This document shows, piece after piece, positions 43,833-55,518 of a DNA stretch of 64,000 nucleotides. The notes under the pieces were generated by a model that saw only the letters and a program-made list of their open reading frames with translations, did not search any database and was not told where the DNA came from. This DNA comes from Melitaea cinxia (lineage: Eukaryota; Arthropoda; Insecta; Lepidoptera; Nymphalidae). The stretch spans positions 4,427,001 through 4,491,000 of the forward strand of contig NC_059401.1 in NCBI RefSeq assembly GCF_905220565.1, read 5' to 3'. Position numbers and translations under genes: made by a program. Within the stretch, counting starts at the first letter, position 1. Each line of letters opens with the position of its first letter.

Positions 43833-46462
43833 CGGTTTAAACCGCGTTCATTTTAGGAAAAACATACTTAAATTTGATATGGCCTTATTTATAGCTTTAC
43901 TCGATAAAATGGAGTATTCAATAAAAATAATTTTTCAATTTGCACCAGTAGTTCCTGAAATCAGCGTGTCCAAACAAATATACTTGCTCTTCAGCTTAAT
44001 AATATTAATATATTTTAATATTCACTGTATTTATTTGCAAACAATATTTTCTGCGTTAATGAATGAACTAGGAAATGGCAAGTATATTGCTAGTAAATTT
44101 AGTTCACTAAATGAAAAGTGTTGATCTATATATAGTTCTGTAAGATTACATCTTATTTGTATGTTTATATTTATGTACTACAATGTACTTACGTGTTTGA
44201 AGGATTGACAGAACGAAAATGAATGAAATCTATGACACTTCTGTCGAACCTTCTGGCGAATGTAATATTTAAAAATAATATTTTAAAAAATAAGTTAAAT
44301 AAAGATAATACAATTAGATGAATAGATACTTCTCAGTGAGCGATCATTATTTACTCCTCAAAATTTAAAGTTGAAAGAGTTTGGTCTTCTTCTAAAATTT
44401 TTATTTTACACTTTCAATGTTTTTGAATATTGCACATTGACTTGCAAAAAACAGTTCGTTAAAATATTTACATGCACGTTTACAGTTGAACTTAACTGCC
44501 AGTCTGCTATATTGATTATTATTAGCAAAAGTACGTATTTTTTACCAAAAAATGTAGGTCGTTCAATCGAGGGAATCACGGTGTTTTCCATCACCAGCGA
44601 GCAAAAAATGTTAATTCAGAATTTCAGATTTAAATTCATGACGAATTAATCCTCTGAACCATTCCCTCTCGAAAAGTGTGTATACAAATGCGGAATAAAC
44701 TACTCGAGAATGTTTATATTTCTCATTATGTAGATGGGATTTTTTGTTGAATGAATAATGATAAGAACTCGACATGATCCCCTTTCGTTTTTTTTTTTTT
44801 TTTTTGAATACAAAGACATTCTTAGTACATATTGGAAGGGCGTGTGTAGTTTGTTCTTTTTTTCTTTCACTAGCGTGCAGTGCTTTGTTTTTTGATTTCA
44901 GGCCTTTACATTTTGTTTACCTCTCTTTATTCTCTTTGTACATTTGAGCAGGTCGTAAATAATATAATGACTTACCCCTTTGATGGTTATATTTAACTAA
45001 AGGTCTCGGATATTGCGAAATTTTGATACATAAATATTGATTTCTGTTTCTCTTATAAAATTGATTCAATAATACTTTACTCAAAATATTTGCTGGCAAA
45101 TACATAAGCATCTTTACTGAATAATTCAGTTAATTTCTCTTAATTAATTTGAGGAGAGGCTGAATACATTTAATCAATTTGAATTCTCCCGTCCTATTAT
45201 ACAGCTAAACGAATAATTTTCCAAACGTTCCATGATAAAGCAAAATACAAGGGGTCGATAATAGCCGATTTCATTATTTTATGTGACGTTGACGTGAAAA
45301 TATATGAAACACATGTACCTAAAAAAACGTACTTTAATGTGATAGAGTAATAACAGGGTATTTAGTAACAAGGCAATTGGTATTTCATGTCTATTATTAT
45401 ATTACCTGGGAGTTTACGACTGGAATTTTAAACTTTTTTTTTATGGTTTATTACACATATAATGTTTAAGAAATATGGTTTTAAAAAAATATTAGAAAAC
45501 GAGCGAGAGTATTTTACTTTGTTTTAAGTGAACCGTACTTATAGATGTCCCAAAATTATTTGAGAAAGAAATAAGAGAAGAAAGGGTAAGAGACAGGGTC
45601 GGGAGTGGAAGAGAGTGAATCAAATAAATCATTCTGTAAGTGAGCTGCAACCACGATATTGAGAGCCCCTTACCATTTAATTTAACTTAACGACCTATCG
45701 ACCATCTAAAATTAAATAAAAAAATATTAAAATTCAAAATAAACTTTACATATCACCAACATATATGACTAAATGAAGCAAAAAAAAAGAAATTTGTTAC
45801 TTCATTCGGTCACTGAACTCTAAAGCCGAGGGTGCTCGATCAAAAAACATGTATTTAGATGTTGACAGCGCTTGATCCCTTACACTTTTGTTGATATATC
45901 GTCTGTTTAGATAAAATAAAATCAAACTATATAAATGGGATTAGTGGACAAGAGGTCTATGTATTGAACTTTTATACCATAGATATATATGAGATCGAAC
46001 GAAACGCTTAAAGATTCAAATGCGGATTTCTTTAAAAACATTTAAGACGAATGAATGAAAGCGAAAAACAAACTCAAATTATTTAAGGGTATAATATTTA
46101 AATTAGAAACTTACTAGCAATAATTTATTATATAATTTTAGAGTGTCATTATATTACGGGAGTAAGCGTTGTAATTTTTCTAGGTTTTTTTTTTTTTTAT
46201 AAATTTCTCTTATAACTAGTAACGTTTCGTAAATCATTATTAAAAGTGGCAATGTCAAATTTAGAAATGGATAAAAAGTCTATAACTAATTAATTATTTA
46301 CTAATCGACAATAAGGTAAAATTATGTTTGACATACTAATAGTAAGCGAAGACTTATCCGTCTTGTCATTGTCTTTGTCATTACCACATCTCTAATAATA
46401 ATAAGTGACACCGAACTTACAAAAGTCACAGAAGAGAATTTCGTATCATAATTATTTTTAAA
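43833..46462. other. AT-rich spacer, no gene seen
   Basis: Frames at 43798-44124 and 44371-44649 are AT-driven and unsupported. T runs at 44791-44807 and 46186-46198. Confidence 0.5.
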
Positions 46463-46700
46463 AAACTTCAAAAACGGAGGAGGTATTCAATTCGGGTGGT
46501 TTTTTTTTGTGTTACCTCATAACTTTTTACTGGATGTAGCGATTTTAATCATTCTTTTTTAGCTGAAAGCTGGTGCTTTCCATATAGTCCATTTACATTT
46601 TATCAAGATCTGACCATAACTTTGACTTTTGACCTACTTTGCTTTGCTTTTCAATGTAAACTGTAGTCGGTTTTTCTTTCATTTCCGAGCAAACACAATT
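46463..46700 (+). repeat. AACCGACTTC-family repeat
   Basis: AACTTCAAAAACGGAGGAGG, AACTTTTTACTGGATGTAGC, then GTAGTCGGTTTTTCTTTC and CCGAGCAAACACAATTAAG. Both ends of the family are recognisable with a shortened middle. Confidence 0.7.
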
Positions 46701-47345
46701 AAGTAAAACTATCGAAGCAATTCAAGTCAAAGACAGGGAACTAATCATATTTAATCTTCTTTCAAAGCAGTTGATCGACAGTTTTCATCATATTTGCCTT
46801 TGCATACATTATTTGTTTTTGTATCAAATCGTTCCAAAATGTATTTACTTTTTTGTGTGTGCAATAAAGTTTAATAAATAAATAAATAAAATAAATATTT
46901 ATGAAACCCATATTTTCTACATCATTTTGAAACCTTTACAAAGGTTGTCACTTCAATGCATGTGCCTTTCACTATGATTTAAAGTCTCCTTTATTTTCTC
47001 GGCTAACAAAAGCTCTAGGTGGGGTGGACTCTTAGATTATAATAGGTAAGGTAAGTATAATACGAACTCCTATATAGTATTTCAAGGCCTTGTTTTACCT
47101 ATTACATACTTTTGACGATTAAAACTTTATGAATTTTTATAAGAATTTTCCAAATACAAAAGGTCATTTTTAATTATATCTAGTTGAATAATTTAAATAA
47201 AAAAATTGAAAATTAATATAGGTAAGTTTTACAATAAATAATTAAAAATATCTTAAAAACAAGGAATGATAAGATATGATACAATTTAATTTTTACTTAG
47301 CATATTTTTAATGTTTTCCGGTCACTATGAACTTTTTTTTATTTT
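46701..47345. other. AT-rich spacer with a poly(A)-type LINE tail
   Basis: 46840-46900 has GTGTGCAATAAAGTTTAATA followed by (AAAT)n, similar to the tail at 17500. No gene. Confidence 0.45.
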
Positions 47346-47426
47346 ACGGGACTTGCCACGATTTTTATTTTGAATGTTCCGGAAATTTCGGTGACGCGAC
47401 GTTGCGAGCTCCATGGCAAGTCCCGT
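47346..47426. mobile_element. 81-bp inverted-repeat mini-element
   Basis: ACGGGACTTGCCA (47346-47358) and its exact inverse TGGCAAGTCCCGT (47414-47426) bound a GC-rich centre (GTTCCGGAAATTTCGGTGAC, GTTGCGAGCTCC). The size fits a very short MITE or a structural fragment of a longer repeat. Confidence 0.65.
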
Positions 47427-47545
47427 ATAAAAAGTGTTAATTTTAAATCTTAGAACTAATTACAAATACTATCTAGTTATTATTGTGTAATGAAACTAAC
47501 CAAATAACATATTTGGTTTTATAACTTTATTTGTTACATTATATA

Positions 47546-47864
47546 CGCTTCGGCCTTTAATATCCCACTGCTGGACGTAGGCCTCTTTCCGCATCTAGGA
47601 GAAGGACCAGAGCTTAATCCACCACGCTGCTCCAATGCGGGTTGGCGGATATATTCAGAGTAACGATCGCTATCAAGTGTACATGATAACAACCGGAACC
47701 GACAGCTTAACGTGCTCTCCGAGCCACGATAGGGAGACTCACAAGTACTGCACAAACACCCAGGCCCGGGCAAACATCTGTATGGTCAATATAAATGTTT
47801 GTCATGTGACCGCGACCGCCAGCGCATCAGCCACAAACCAGTACTGCGACCGTTGCGATAACGC
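47546..47864 (-). mobile_element. Metulj-like SINE, full length with perfect TSD
   Basis: A 13-bp perfect duplication GTTACATTATATA flanks it (47533-47545, 47865-47877). Minus orientation: AATATCCCACTGCTGG at the left end is the inverse tail; CATGTGACCGCGACCGCC and GTACTGCGACCGTTGCG at the right are the inverse head. The frames 47534-47919 are SINE sequence. Confidence 0.95.
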
Positions 47865-47877
47865 GTTACATTATATA

Positions 47878-48074
47878 TTCTTAAGTAAATCTTTTATGGC
47901 AAATACTTTTAAAGTTTAAACTTAGTAAATAAGTATACCAACATAAACCTGTATTTTAACGTAAGATAAAAACATTCAATTGCAAACTACATACATCTCG
48001 GGTCTATTTACTTTGAGCTCAAACAGAGCCCAAAGGTTTCTTTGAGGAGTTATTAACGCAGTCTTTGTTTTCAG
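47878..48074. other. spacer ending at a splice-acceptor-like pyrimidine tract
   Basis: AT-rich, then GTCTTTGTTTTCAG at 48061-48074, a good 3' splice site in front of the candidate exon. Confidence 0.4.
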
Positions 48075-48169
48075 GAACGATGTACCCTTACCCTGGGGGC
48101 CTGTGAAAACGATGGCGCGTACTACAGCCGCCTACCTCTTTACAGTCTATTTTCTCTCGTGCATTATTG
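48075..48169 (+). CDS. candidate host exon: 5' UTR end, start codon and signal peptide
   Basis: A 95-bp GC-rich block sits between TTTGTTTTCAG (acceptor) and ATTATTG|GTGAGTT (donor). ATG at 48112 is in strong context (AAACGATGG) and starts MARTTAAYLFTVYFLSCII, a short basic start, a hydrophobic core and a small residue next, as in a secretory signal peptide. The coding part is 58 bp, so the intron is phase 1, which is common just after signal-peptide exons. An upstream 9-codon frame (ATG at 48080 to TGA at 48104) lies in the same exon. No repeat family match is seen in the window. The rest of the gene was not found and the protein is not identified. Confidence 0.45.
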
Positions 48170-48464
48170 GTGAGTTATTCGCACTCGTGCCATGTTTCAC
48201 GTAACGCTGTAAGCAATTCTGACCCTTATGCGCCCATTTGTGCAATGTCATTATGTAAAAACGTGACAATTTATGTATCAATTCTCTCGGTACGTGATGT
48301 GCTGATAGTTGTGGATTACTTTAATAGTAAAATTTTAATATTTTATTTATTATTTTAAACTTATAGCTATTCAATTGATGATACATCATCGTGTTCGAAT
48401 GTAGTAACGTTTTTGATGCTTATTGATTTAATTTCATTAAAAATCTGTACTGTAGTAGAAACCG
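48170..48464. other. presumed intron sequence, nothing recognised
   Basis: AT-rich sequence downstream of the donor-like site. The 63-codon frame 48167-48358 begins with TTG across the donor and is not supported. Confidence 0.35.
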
Positions 48465-48655
48465 CGTGTTGGCAAACGCAGTGTGAGACGTCTTCCAGTC
48501 CGCTGGACGGACGATCTACGTAAGATTTAGAGAGCTAGAGAGAAGCCGGTGTAGGTTGGATGAGGCTTGCGGAAAACCAGGGTATCTGGTACGAACTTGG
48601 GGATCATATTATGACTATATCCAGCAGTAGACGGCAATAGACTGAACTGATTGAC
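48465..48655 (+). pseudogene. C-terminal remnant of RTE-like LINE
   Basis: GTTGGCAAACGCAGTG, GTCCGCTGGACGGACGATCT, ACGTAAGATT, GGTGTAGGTTGGATGAGGCT and TATCCAGCAGTAGACGGCAA match, base for base in many places, the inverse of 31366-31612. Frames are broken. The tail GATTGACTGAATGAA closes it. Confidence 0.8.
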
Positions 48656-49446
48656 TGAATGAAAAACCTGTTCAACCAAAGAGATAACTAAATGGGACTT
48701 TAATATTATTATAGTAAATAACCGACAGAAAACAAGTCCACAGCTTTGTCGTTAATATTTTAAATATGTTTAGGGATGTATTGTCGATATAAATATAATA
48801 GTTATAATATTAATTTGTAGAATATATTAAAAAACAAAAACAATATCTAGTAACGTAGCTTATAAGTAGCTTACTAATAAGCTACTTTATTGGGAAGGGT
48901 TATGTTAAAAATCAATTTGGTAAAAATGATTTTTAACGGTTTAAGTTCAATTTTTTATGGGTGGATTAGCAACTAACATCCACCCTTTTTTGCATATCTA
49001 CATACTTGTTAGGAGGCGTAAAACCACACGGGTTTGGTAGTTGATTGAAAACCATTTTCTTAGTTTTCTAGATATTCTTCGTGTATTTTAATATTATCGC
49101 ATACATAAAAAAGACGATTATTAGCACTCTATTAAATTTATAAAAGACAAATGAAATTATAGCAGCGTATCAAAGTACACAATGTAATAAATGTCTAATT
49201 AAGTTTTAAAAAAAATTGTGTTTTTTAACGCCAAAAGAGAAGAATTTATATTTTCTGTATACCTCAATAATAACGTTATTTTCCATTTGTTGTAAAGGCA
49301 TTTGTTTTTGAAGATCGTTTCTTGAACCTATTGTTAAACACTATTTTAGCCAGCTCTTGCGAAAATAAATACTGTAAGGTTTTATAGAAACCTTTGTATA
49401 CAAGCCTGGCTCGTATTTGGTTATTCTTAAGTAAATTTTAATACTT
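48656..49446. other. AT-rich spacer, no gene seen
   Basis: 48857-48889 has an imperfect inverted word (GTAGCTTAT / ATAAGCTAC). Nothing else recognised. Confidence 0.45.
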
Positions 49447-49449
49447 TTC

Positions 49450-49560
49450 ACCGACTTCAAAAAAGGGAGTTTTCTCAACTCGACCCCGACTCGTATGTAT
49501 TATTGTATGTGTTCGCTCGTCGCCTTGCGTCGTTTATGAACCGGTTATGATGATTCTTTT
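49450..49560 (+). repeat. AACCGACTTC-family repeat, truncated
   Basis: ACCGACTTCAAAAAAGGGAG and TTTATGAACCGGTTATGATG, cut off where the next copy begins. Confidence 0.7.
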
Positions 49561-49562
49561 TA

Positions 49563-50335
49563 ACCGACTTCCAAAAAAGGAGGAGGTTCTCAATTCGACT
49601 GTATTTTTTTTTATTTTTTTATTTATTTTTTTTTTTTTTTTATGTATGTTACATCAGAACTTTTGACTGAGTGGAGCTATTTCGACAAATTTTCTTTTAA
49701 TCGAAAGGTGGTGTGTGCCAATTGGTCCCATTTAAATTTATTTGAGATCTAACAACTACTTTTCGAGCTATATCTAATAATGCGTTTTTACTTGACGCTT
49801 TTTTCGTCGACCTGCGTTGTATTATACGGCATAACTTTCTACTGGATGTACTGATTTGAATAATTCTTTTTTTGTTAGAAAGGGGATATACCTAGTTTAG
49901 TACCATGATATGGAAACCAGGATCTGATGATGGGATTCCAGAGAAATCGAGGGAAACTCTTGAAAATCCGCAATAACTTTTTACTGGGTGTACCGATTTT
50001 GATAATTCTTTTTTTGTTGGAAAGGGGATATCCCTACTTTGGTACCATTATAAGGAAACCAGGATCTGATGATAGGATCTCAGAGAAATCGAGGGAAACT
50101 CTCGAAAATCTGCAATAACTTTTTACTGGGTGTACCGATTTTAATAATTTTTAATTTAATCGAAAGCTGATGTTTGTCATGTGGTCACATATAAATTTCA
50201 TTGAGATCTGATAACTACTTTTTGAGTAATCTTTGATAACGCGCAGTTACTTGAGTATTTTTTCTTCGATCTACGTTGTATTACTCGTCGATGTAATTGA
50301 AGTCGGTTTTTTTTCGTTTGCGAGCAAACACAATT
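49563..50335 (+). repeat. AACCGACTTC-family repeat, best copy
   Basis: Begins AACCGACTTCCAAAAAAGGA and ends TGAAGTCGGTTTTTTTTCG then GCGAGCAAACACAATTA, so the termini are inverted relative to each other. The middle has two ~128-bp units each with AATAATTCTTTTTTTGTT, GGAAACCAGGATCTGATGAT and CAGAGAAATCGAGGGAAACT. Other shared words are TTTTCTTCGATCTACGTTGT and GTCGATGTAATTGAAG. Terminal inversion suggests a non-autonomous DNA transposon, but no target duplication was defined. The 63-codon frame 49927-50118 lies inside. Confidence 0.8.
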
Positions 50336-50339
50336 ATTT

Positions 50340-50765
50340 TATTGAAAAGAAGATATCTCAGAGGTAGTACTATGATAAGACAACCACCATATGATGATGA
50401 CATGACAGAGAAATCGGGGGGAAGCTTCGAAAATCGTAGTGGTGACTCAAGCTTTTGTTAATTTTTTTCGACTATTTACGTTGTATAATATTCAGGTCGA
50501 AGACGAGCAGCAGCGTCTTCGGTGCTACAAAGTCAGCCCTGCGATCACCAAACGGCCTGCTCAGCGTGGTGACTATGGGCAACAAACATGAGTTCACACC
50601 ATTTTTGGCGCGAACTTATAGAGGCCTATGTCCAGCAGTGAGCTGCCATAGCGTGAAGTGATGATGATGATGATGATGGCGTTGTACTACTCGATACACG
50701 ATCTTACTAGTCAATGTAATTGAAGTGTTTGTTTTTTTTTTTTATTTGCTAGCAAACATAATTAT
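50340..50765 (+). repeat. AACCGACTTC-family copy interrupted by LINE tail
   Basis: Left part GAAGATATCTCAGAGGTAGT ... TTCGACTATTTACGTTGTAT, right part CGTTGTACTACTCGATACAC ... GTCAATGTAATTGAAG. The word CGTTGTA is repeated on both sides of 50487-50681, consistent with a target duplication. Confidence 0.7.
50487..50681 (+). mobile_element. LINE-derived element with (TGA)n tail, plus copy
   Basis: GGTCGAAGACGAGCAGCAGC, CCTGCTCAGCGTGGTGACTA, TGAGTTCACACCATTTTTGG, GGCCTATGTCCAGCAGTGAG and (GAT)n. It is the 3' two-thirds of the element at 55182-55518, in the opposite orientation. Nested in the AACCGACTTC repeat. Confidence 0.8.
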
Positions 50766-51270
50766 ACTATCCTCGGTAAGCAATATAGTTCTAACAACTT
50801 GAGCGTAGCTTATGTCACAAAATAGCTAACATGACAGACGCTATCATATCTTGCGAACTGTCAAATACATGCAGCTTAAAGAATTGTTACGCTTTCTGAA
50901 ATTGTCCAATTTACTGCACAATTTTGCAATTTTTCTTTTCGTAAGAATCTGCTAAAGTATTAGAAATATATATATATATATATATATATTAGATTTGAGT
51001 TCGGGTTTTTTATTTATATCGATTTCACGAGAAGTACGAGTTGGCATAATGAATAGGCCTCGTTAGTCAAAACACAGTACCAATCGACTTCAAACTTGAG
51101 CTAGCGCCTCTATGTTTTCAACTGCTGATGTTTTAATTATTCATCTCGTACTTGACCTTGAAAGACATTAAGTCAAAAAAAAACTAAAATACAATCATTT
51201 AATTCTTATTTTGGCGTTACCATAGGATTGTTAGTTCTTGGTACATTAATGATTTAGATATCATTACATA
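50766..51270. other. spacer with an (AT)n microsatellite
   Basis: (AT)n at about 50965-50989. No gene. Confidence 0.5.
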
Positions 51271-51452
51271 GTATAAAACAAAGTCGCTTCCCGCTGTCTT
51301 GGATCTTTAAAACTACGCAACGCATTTTGATGCGGTTTTCTCTAGTAAATAGAGTGATTCCAGAGGAAGGTTTATGAATAATACGTGCATAATATAGTAG
51401 AGAAACACTGAGTTTTGTATTCGCGCGAAGCCGGGGCGGGTCGCTCGTATAG
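51271..51452 (+). repeat. 3' end of Helitron-like dispersed repeat
   Basis: GTATAAAACAAAGTCGCTTC, AACTACGCAACGCATTTTGA, GTGATTCCAGAGGAAGG and CGAAGCCGGGGCGGGTCGCT. This right end is very common in lepidopteran genomes, and copies usually end near CTAGT; here the end has decayed. Confidence 0.55.
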
Positions 51453-53239
51453 AATAAAAAACTAACTAATTCACTAATGGCACTATTTATTGCGATTACT
51501 TTCTATGACATTAAGAGTCAAATAAAAATTGACAGCTTTCTCTATGAGTCATCATTATAACTTGTAAATATTTTTCAAAGTTTGTGAAATTCGTTCACCT
51601 CCTACTGTAAAACAAGCCGCACTATTTGGCACTCAATGCGTCAAAATTATTTTTAATATTTCTGTATAATATCAAATATGAGTATTGCTACACTTGTATA
51701 ATACATAATTATTCTGTGAATTTATCCATATTATACATAATTATATATTCCATTTATACATATTGTATTTAGTTTTTATGTAGTTTGATTTAATTATAAT
51801 AATTATTTTACTCGCTAATTGAAATCGTCCTAGGTGACACTATTCATCACATCTCTTTGTACACTTCCCTACCCTTTTCACTATCCCGTGTCCTATATGC
51901 CCAAAGGTTTTCTGCGTCTTCTAGCGTTAAGATCGCCTTTGTACACTGTTCTTTTTATTTTCGTTCACTGTTTATTTTCGTTGTAATGTAGATTTCGATG
52001 AACAAATACGAGTATATTCAGATAATATCAGTAGTACCCCTTAATAACCATCAGTCGGTAGCACATAATATTTGTACTCTCTCATATATCATTGTTCAAT
52101 TGTACGCTTGTGACTGATAGGAAATTGTCGAATAAATTATCGGTTTCAATAGCATTGAAACATGAATGGACATGAATCGATGTTTGTGATTATTATCATT
52201 GAGGGACAAGATTTAACATACATTCATTAAGCTGTTGTTTAATATCAATCACCAAATCCATTGTCTGAAACACGTAAGCCGAATCTTACTGAAATTTATA
52301 CTGGAACATGGTAACATTAAAATAATTTCACAGAAATCATTTAATGAGCAAAATATTTAATTTATCATCTTAATGTAAGTTTTATTACGAGCTTTAAGTG
52401 AATTCATCGTTTATTTAAGAACAAAAATATATAAATATTTGAGAGACTAATATTTAATAATATAAAATCATTTAAGTATTCTTTTTCCTTAACTATTCAG
52501 GTTGATACGACGATTAATGTCACTGGTGCAAAAATTCGTAAGTAACGCGGTGATGGATCGCCAGTATTCTAGATAATTCTAGTATTTTTAATTTATTTAT
52601 AGATACAGAAATAATAAACATCTTTTTTTTTAAATATCTCTTCTAAAAATAATAATTATATCACTTCTATAACAAATTGTTCAAAATGTAATCGTTAATG
52701 GTACTTGAGGGAATTATGTATTAATCACGACGTTTCAAAGACGTGAATAAAGAAATGGTGCGGAAAATATTAGATCCCGAAGGACCAGACGTAAATCCTG
52801 ATTGTCAACTTGATTAAGTGTTAAATTTTAAATTATGATCCCTTGCCTCGTTGACGCGACATTACACAGCTTCAGTTACAAGGTTGCTGGGCGAATTCAG
52901 CTGTAAACAGACGTTTAATGGACGTTTGCTGAATATTATAGGCATTTTAAATTATTTATTCTATACATTTTAATGTTTGAATTTTACTGTCATTTATAGC
53001 AAGTTTTTGTTTTTAAATTTCATATAATATGACATTTCGTAAGAAATGACTTAATCACTGCATCAATATAACAAGTGTGCTTTTACAGACTTCGCTGTTT
53101 GCCATGTCGTACATAATTGATTTAGAAATATATTCTAACTCTTAAATTTAAACATAATTATAAATTACAATAAATAAGCAAAACTTTCGAATGGTTAATA
53201 TTCATTTACGAAGGCGATACGATCTTACGAGAAGAAGAG
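51453..53239. other. AT-rich spacer, LINE-type tail near 51.9 kb
   Basis: 51850-51990 contains TCTAGCGTTAAGATCGCCTT and TGTACACTGTTC, related to the LINE 3' tail at 17470. No gene. Confidence 0.45.
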
Positions 53240-53730
53240 ATAAGATTGTATTGTTCTTACTGTGATTATTATTGGTTGAAGTAAGTATTAACGGAAGAGC
53301 ATAAAGATGAGACACCATCTTCCAAATAGTTAATACTAAGTTTCTGATTGGTCGGTCGCCATCATTGATCTATTGGCGGGATTTTTGTCCTATAAATATC
53401 ATAATTTTTAAGTGAAGAAGCAGTTTTTGTTTAATTATTGTGCGGCTAACATCTTCCAAATAGTTAATACTAATTTTCTGATTGGTCAGTTGCCATATTT
53501 GCATTAATTGGCGGGATTGTTGTCCTATAAATATCATATTTTTTAAGTGAAGAAGCAGTTATTGTTTAATTATTGTGTGGCTAACGTTGCTACACGATAC
53601 GTGGAGTACAAGAGTTTAGTGTGATAACTTATTCTATGTAGTTAAAAGTCTGTATTGGGAATGAATAACTATAAATTTGAAGTGAGAAATAAGTGTTTCA
53701 ATGAGTGTTTTTAGTCGTGTTCTACACACG
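53240..53730 (+). repeat. promoter-like dispersed repeat with 134-bp tandem duplication, copy 2
   Basis: Matches 35240-35760. CATCTTCCAAATAGTTAATA starts at 53316 and again at 53450 (period 134). Each unit has CTGATTGGTC (an inverted CCAAT word), TTGGCGGGAT and GTCCTATAAATATCAT (TATA-type). The rest of the copy continues to GTGTTTTTAGTCGTGTTCTA. Tandemly doubled promoter words are typical of LTR U3 regions or repeat promoters; the class is not proven. Confidence 0.6.
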
Positions 53731-54778
53731 ATACACTTTGAGATGGTTTCTGTCCTGATAAGCTTTTTGCATTAAGATATTGTAACGGATATCAACACGA
53801 AACTCTACGCGTGAAACCTTATCTATTGTCAGAATAGCTAATCTAAGCCAGTTTATACCAGTACACACGAAGCGATAAAACGATTGCAGTATTGGAAGGA
53901 AAACTAGAAATCCTAGAACGGCCTTCAAAATCTGAGTGAAGTGACAGTGTCAAATAATCCATCGGCCTACGTATGTCATGCCGATTCCAGTTGTTAATAT
54001 TAGTCAGTGATTTACTATATCTGTGGTAAAGGCCAAAGCTAGAGATGTAATTAGCGTGAGCGAAACAGTGAGCAATAGAATTACAACTAAGTGTACATTA
54101 CATGTGGAACTACATCCCCTCTCATAAGAGAACTGTGCTAAACCAAAACATCGCAAGTTCTAATTTTTAATCAATGAGTGCGATCGATATACAAACCGAA
54201 ATTTAAACCGAACTATAGAGGAAAGTCAAAAAAAAAAATAAAATAATGCACACAGTTGTAATGAATTTTAATACATAATAAACTTATTGAAATTTTATTA
54301 AAAATCTTATATATTATCTAAAGGCAAGTAGTTATGTAGTAGATAAGTAGATACCTTACCAAGGTATTTTCAATGTGCTTCAATTAAGTGTTGATTGTTT
54401 AACTATTAAAACTAATATTGAAATTTGAATTTTAAATGAAATCTTCCAAAAACAACGTTGCTTGTTGTTGTGTTAAAACAAAAATAATAGTTGGTGAAAA
54501 TATTCTAACAATATGTGATTTATTACATAGATTAGACATGTTAAGGGTTTCGAGGAACAAAATAATCTCTAATTTGTATATTATTCGCTATTACATTATT
54601 TCAACATAAACCATTAATTACCTAAACATCTGTAATGACTGTAAATACTTTGTAATTTAAATTGTAATTAATACGGATAAATGAAAAATCAGATATATAT
54701 ATGAAACATAGATTTTAAATGAAATCAAGTACCTAAGCGATAAATATAACTAAGCTTTTTAAAGGTTTTATATATTTA
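53731..54778. other. spacer, no gene seen
   Basis: The 68-codon minus frame at 53722-53928 is unsupported. Confidence 0.45.
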
Positions 54779-54992
54779 CTAGCTGACCCCGCAAACGTTT
54801 CTTTGCCATATATGTTATTAACCCGCTTAATCTCCCCCCCCCCCCCCCCTTATAACTTAGGGGTATGAAAAATAGATGTTGGTCGATTCTCAGACCTACC
54901 CGATATGCCCACAAAATTTTATTAAAATCGGTCGAGCCGTTTCGGAGCAGTTCAATTTTTAACACCATGACACGAGAATTTTATATATTAGA
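54779..54992 (-). repeat. ~205-bp dispersed repeat, Helitron-like ends
   Basis: Third copy of the 3441/4129 family: CTAGCTGACCCCGCAAACGT at the left, a C run of about 16 near 54834-54849, and GACACGAGAATTTTATATAT at the right. The 66-codon frame here is repeat. Confidence 0.7.
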
Positions 54993-55181
54993 AAGATAAA
55001 AAATTAGTACTTTCATTATGAATGGTCGCTTAAAACTTTTGCTTTCCTGAATAGTATTTAAAATCATTACATTCAAAAATTCCATTCAATCAATTTTTTG
55101 CATACTGTTTAAAACTATAATTTGCATTCTTAGATTAAAAAACTTTTAAATAAAATTTTAATGTATTTTGTTGCTTATTAC

Positions 55182-55518
55182 ATCATCATTATCATTACAG
55201 CCTATACAGTCCACTGCTGGACATAGGCCTCCACAAGCTTACGCCAAAAATAATGTGAACTCATGTGTTTTGCCCATAGTCACCACGCTGGGCCGGCGGG
55301 TTGGTGACCGCAGTACTGGCTTTGTCGCACCGAAGACGCTGCTGCCCGTCTTCGGCCTGTGTATTTCAAAGCCAGCAGTTGGATGGTTATCCCGCCATCG
55401 GTCGGCTTCTTAAGTTCCAAGGTGGTTGTGGAACGTTGTTATCCCTTAGTCGCCTCTTACGACACCCACGGGAAGAGAGGGGGTGGCTAAATTCTTTAGT
55501 GCCGTAGCCACACAGCAC
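55182..55518 (-). mobile_element. ~335-bp LINE-derived element, near-complete copy
   Basis: Minus reading: GTGTGGCTACGGCAC, CTTCCCGTGGGTGTCGTAAG, GCGACTAAGGGATAACAACG, GAAGACGGGCAGCAGCGTCT, TGTCCAGCAGTGGACTGTAT and an (ATGA)n end. Compared with the LINE fragments it has head and tail but no protein-coding middle, like an internally deleted, mobilisable derivative. The two plus-strand frames (55168-55413, 55301-55507) are translations of this repeat. Confidence 0.8.

Noticed and set aside
47635..47919. 94-codon frame as a gene
   Set aside because: It lies almost entirely in a SINE with a 13-bp target duplication.
55168..55507. Two overlapping frames of 81 and 68 codons as small proteins
   Set aside because: The same translations recur at 25784-26057 because the DNA is a dispersed LINE-derived repeat.
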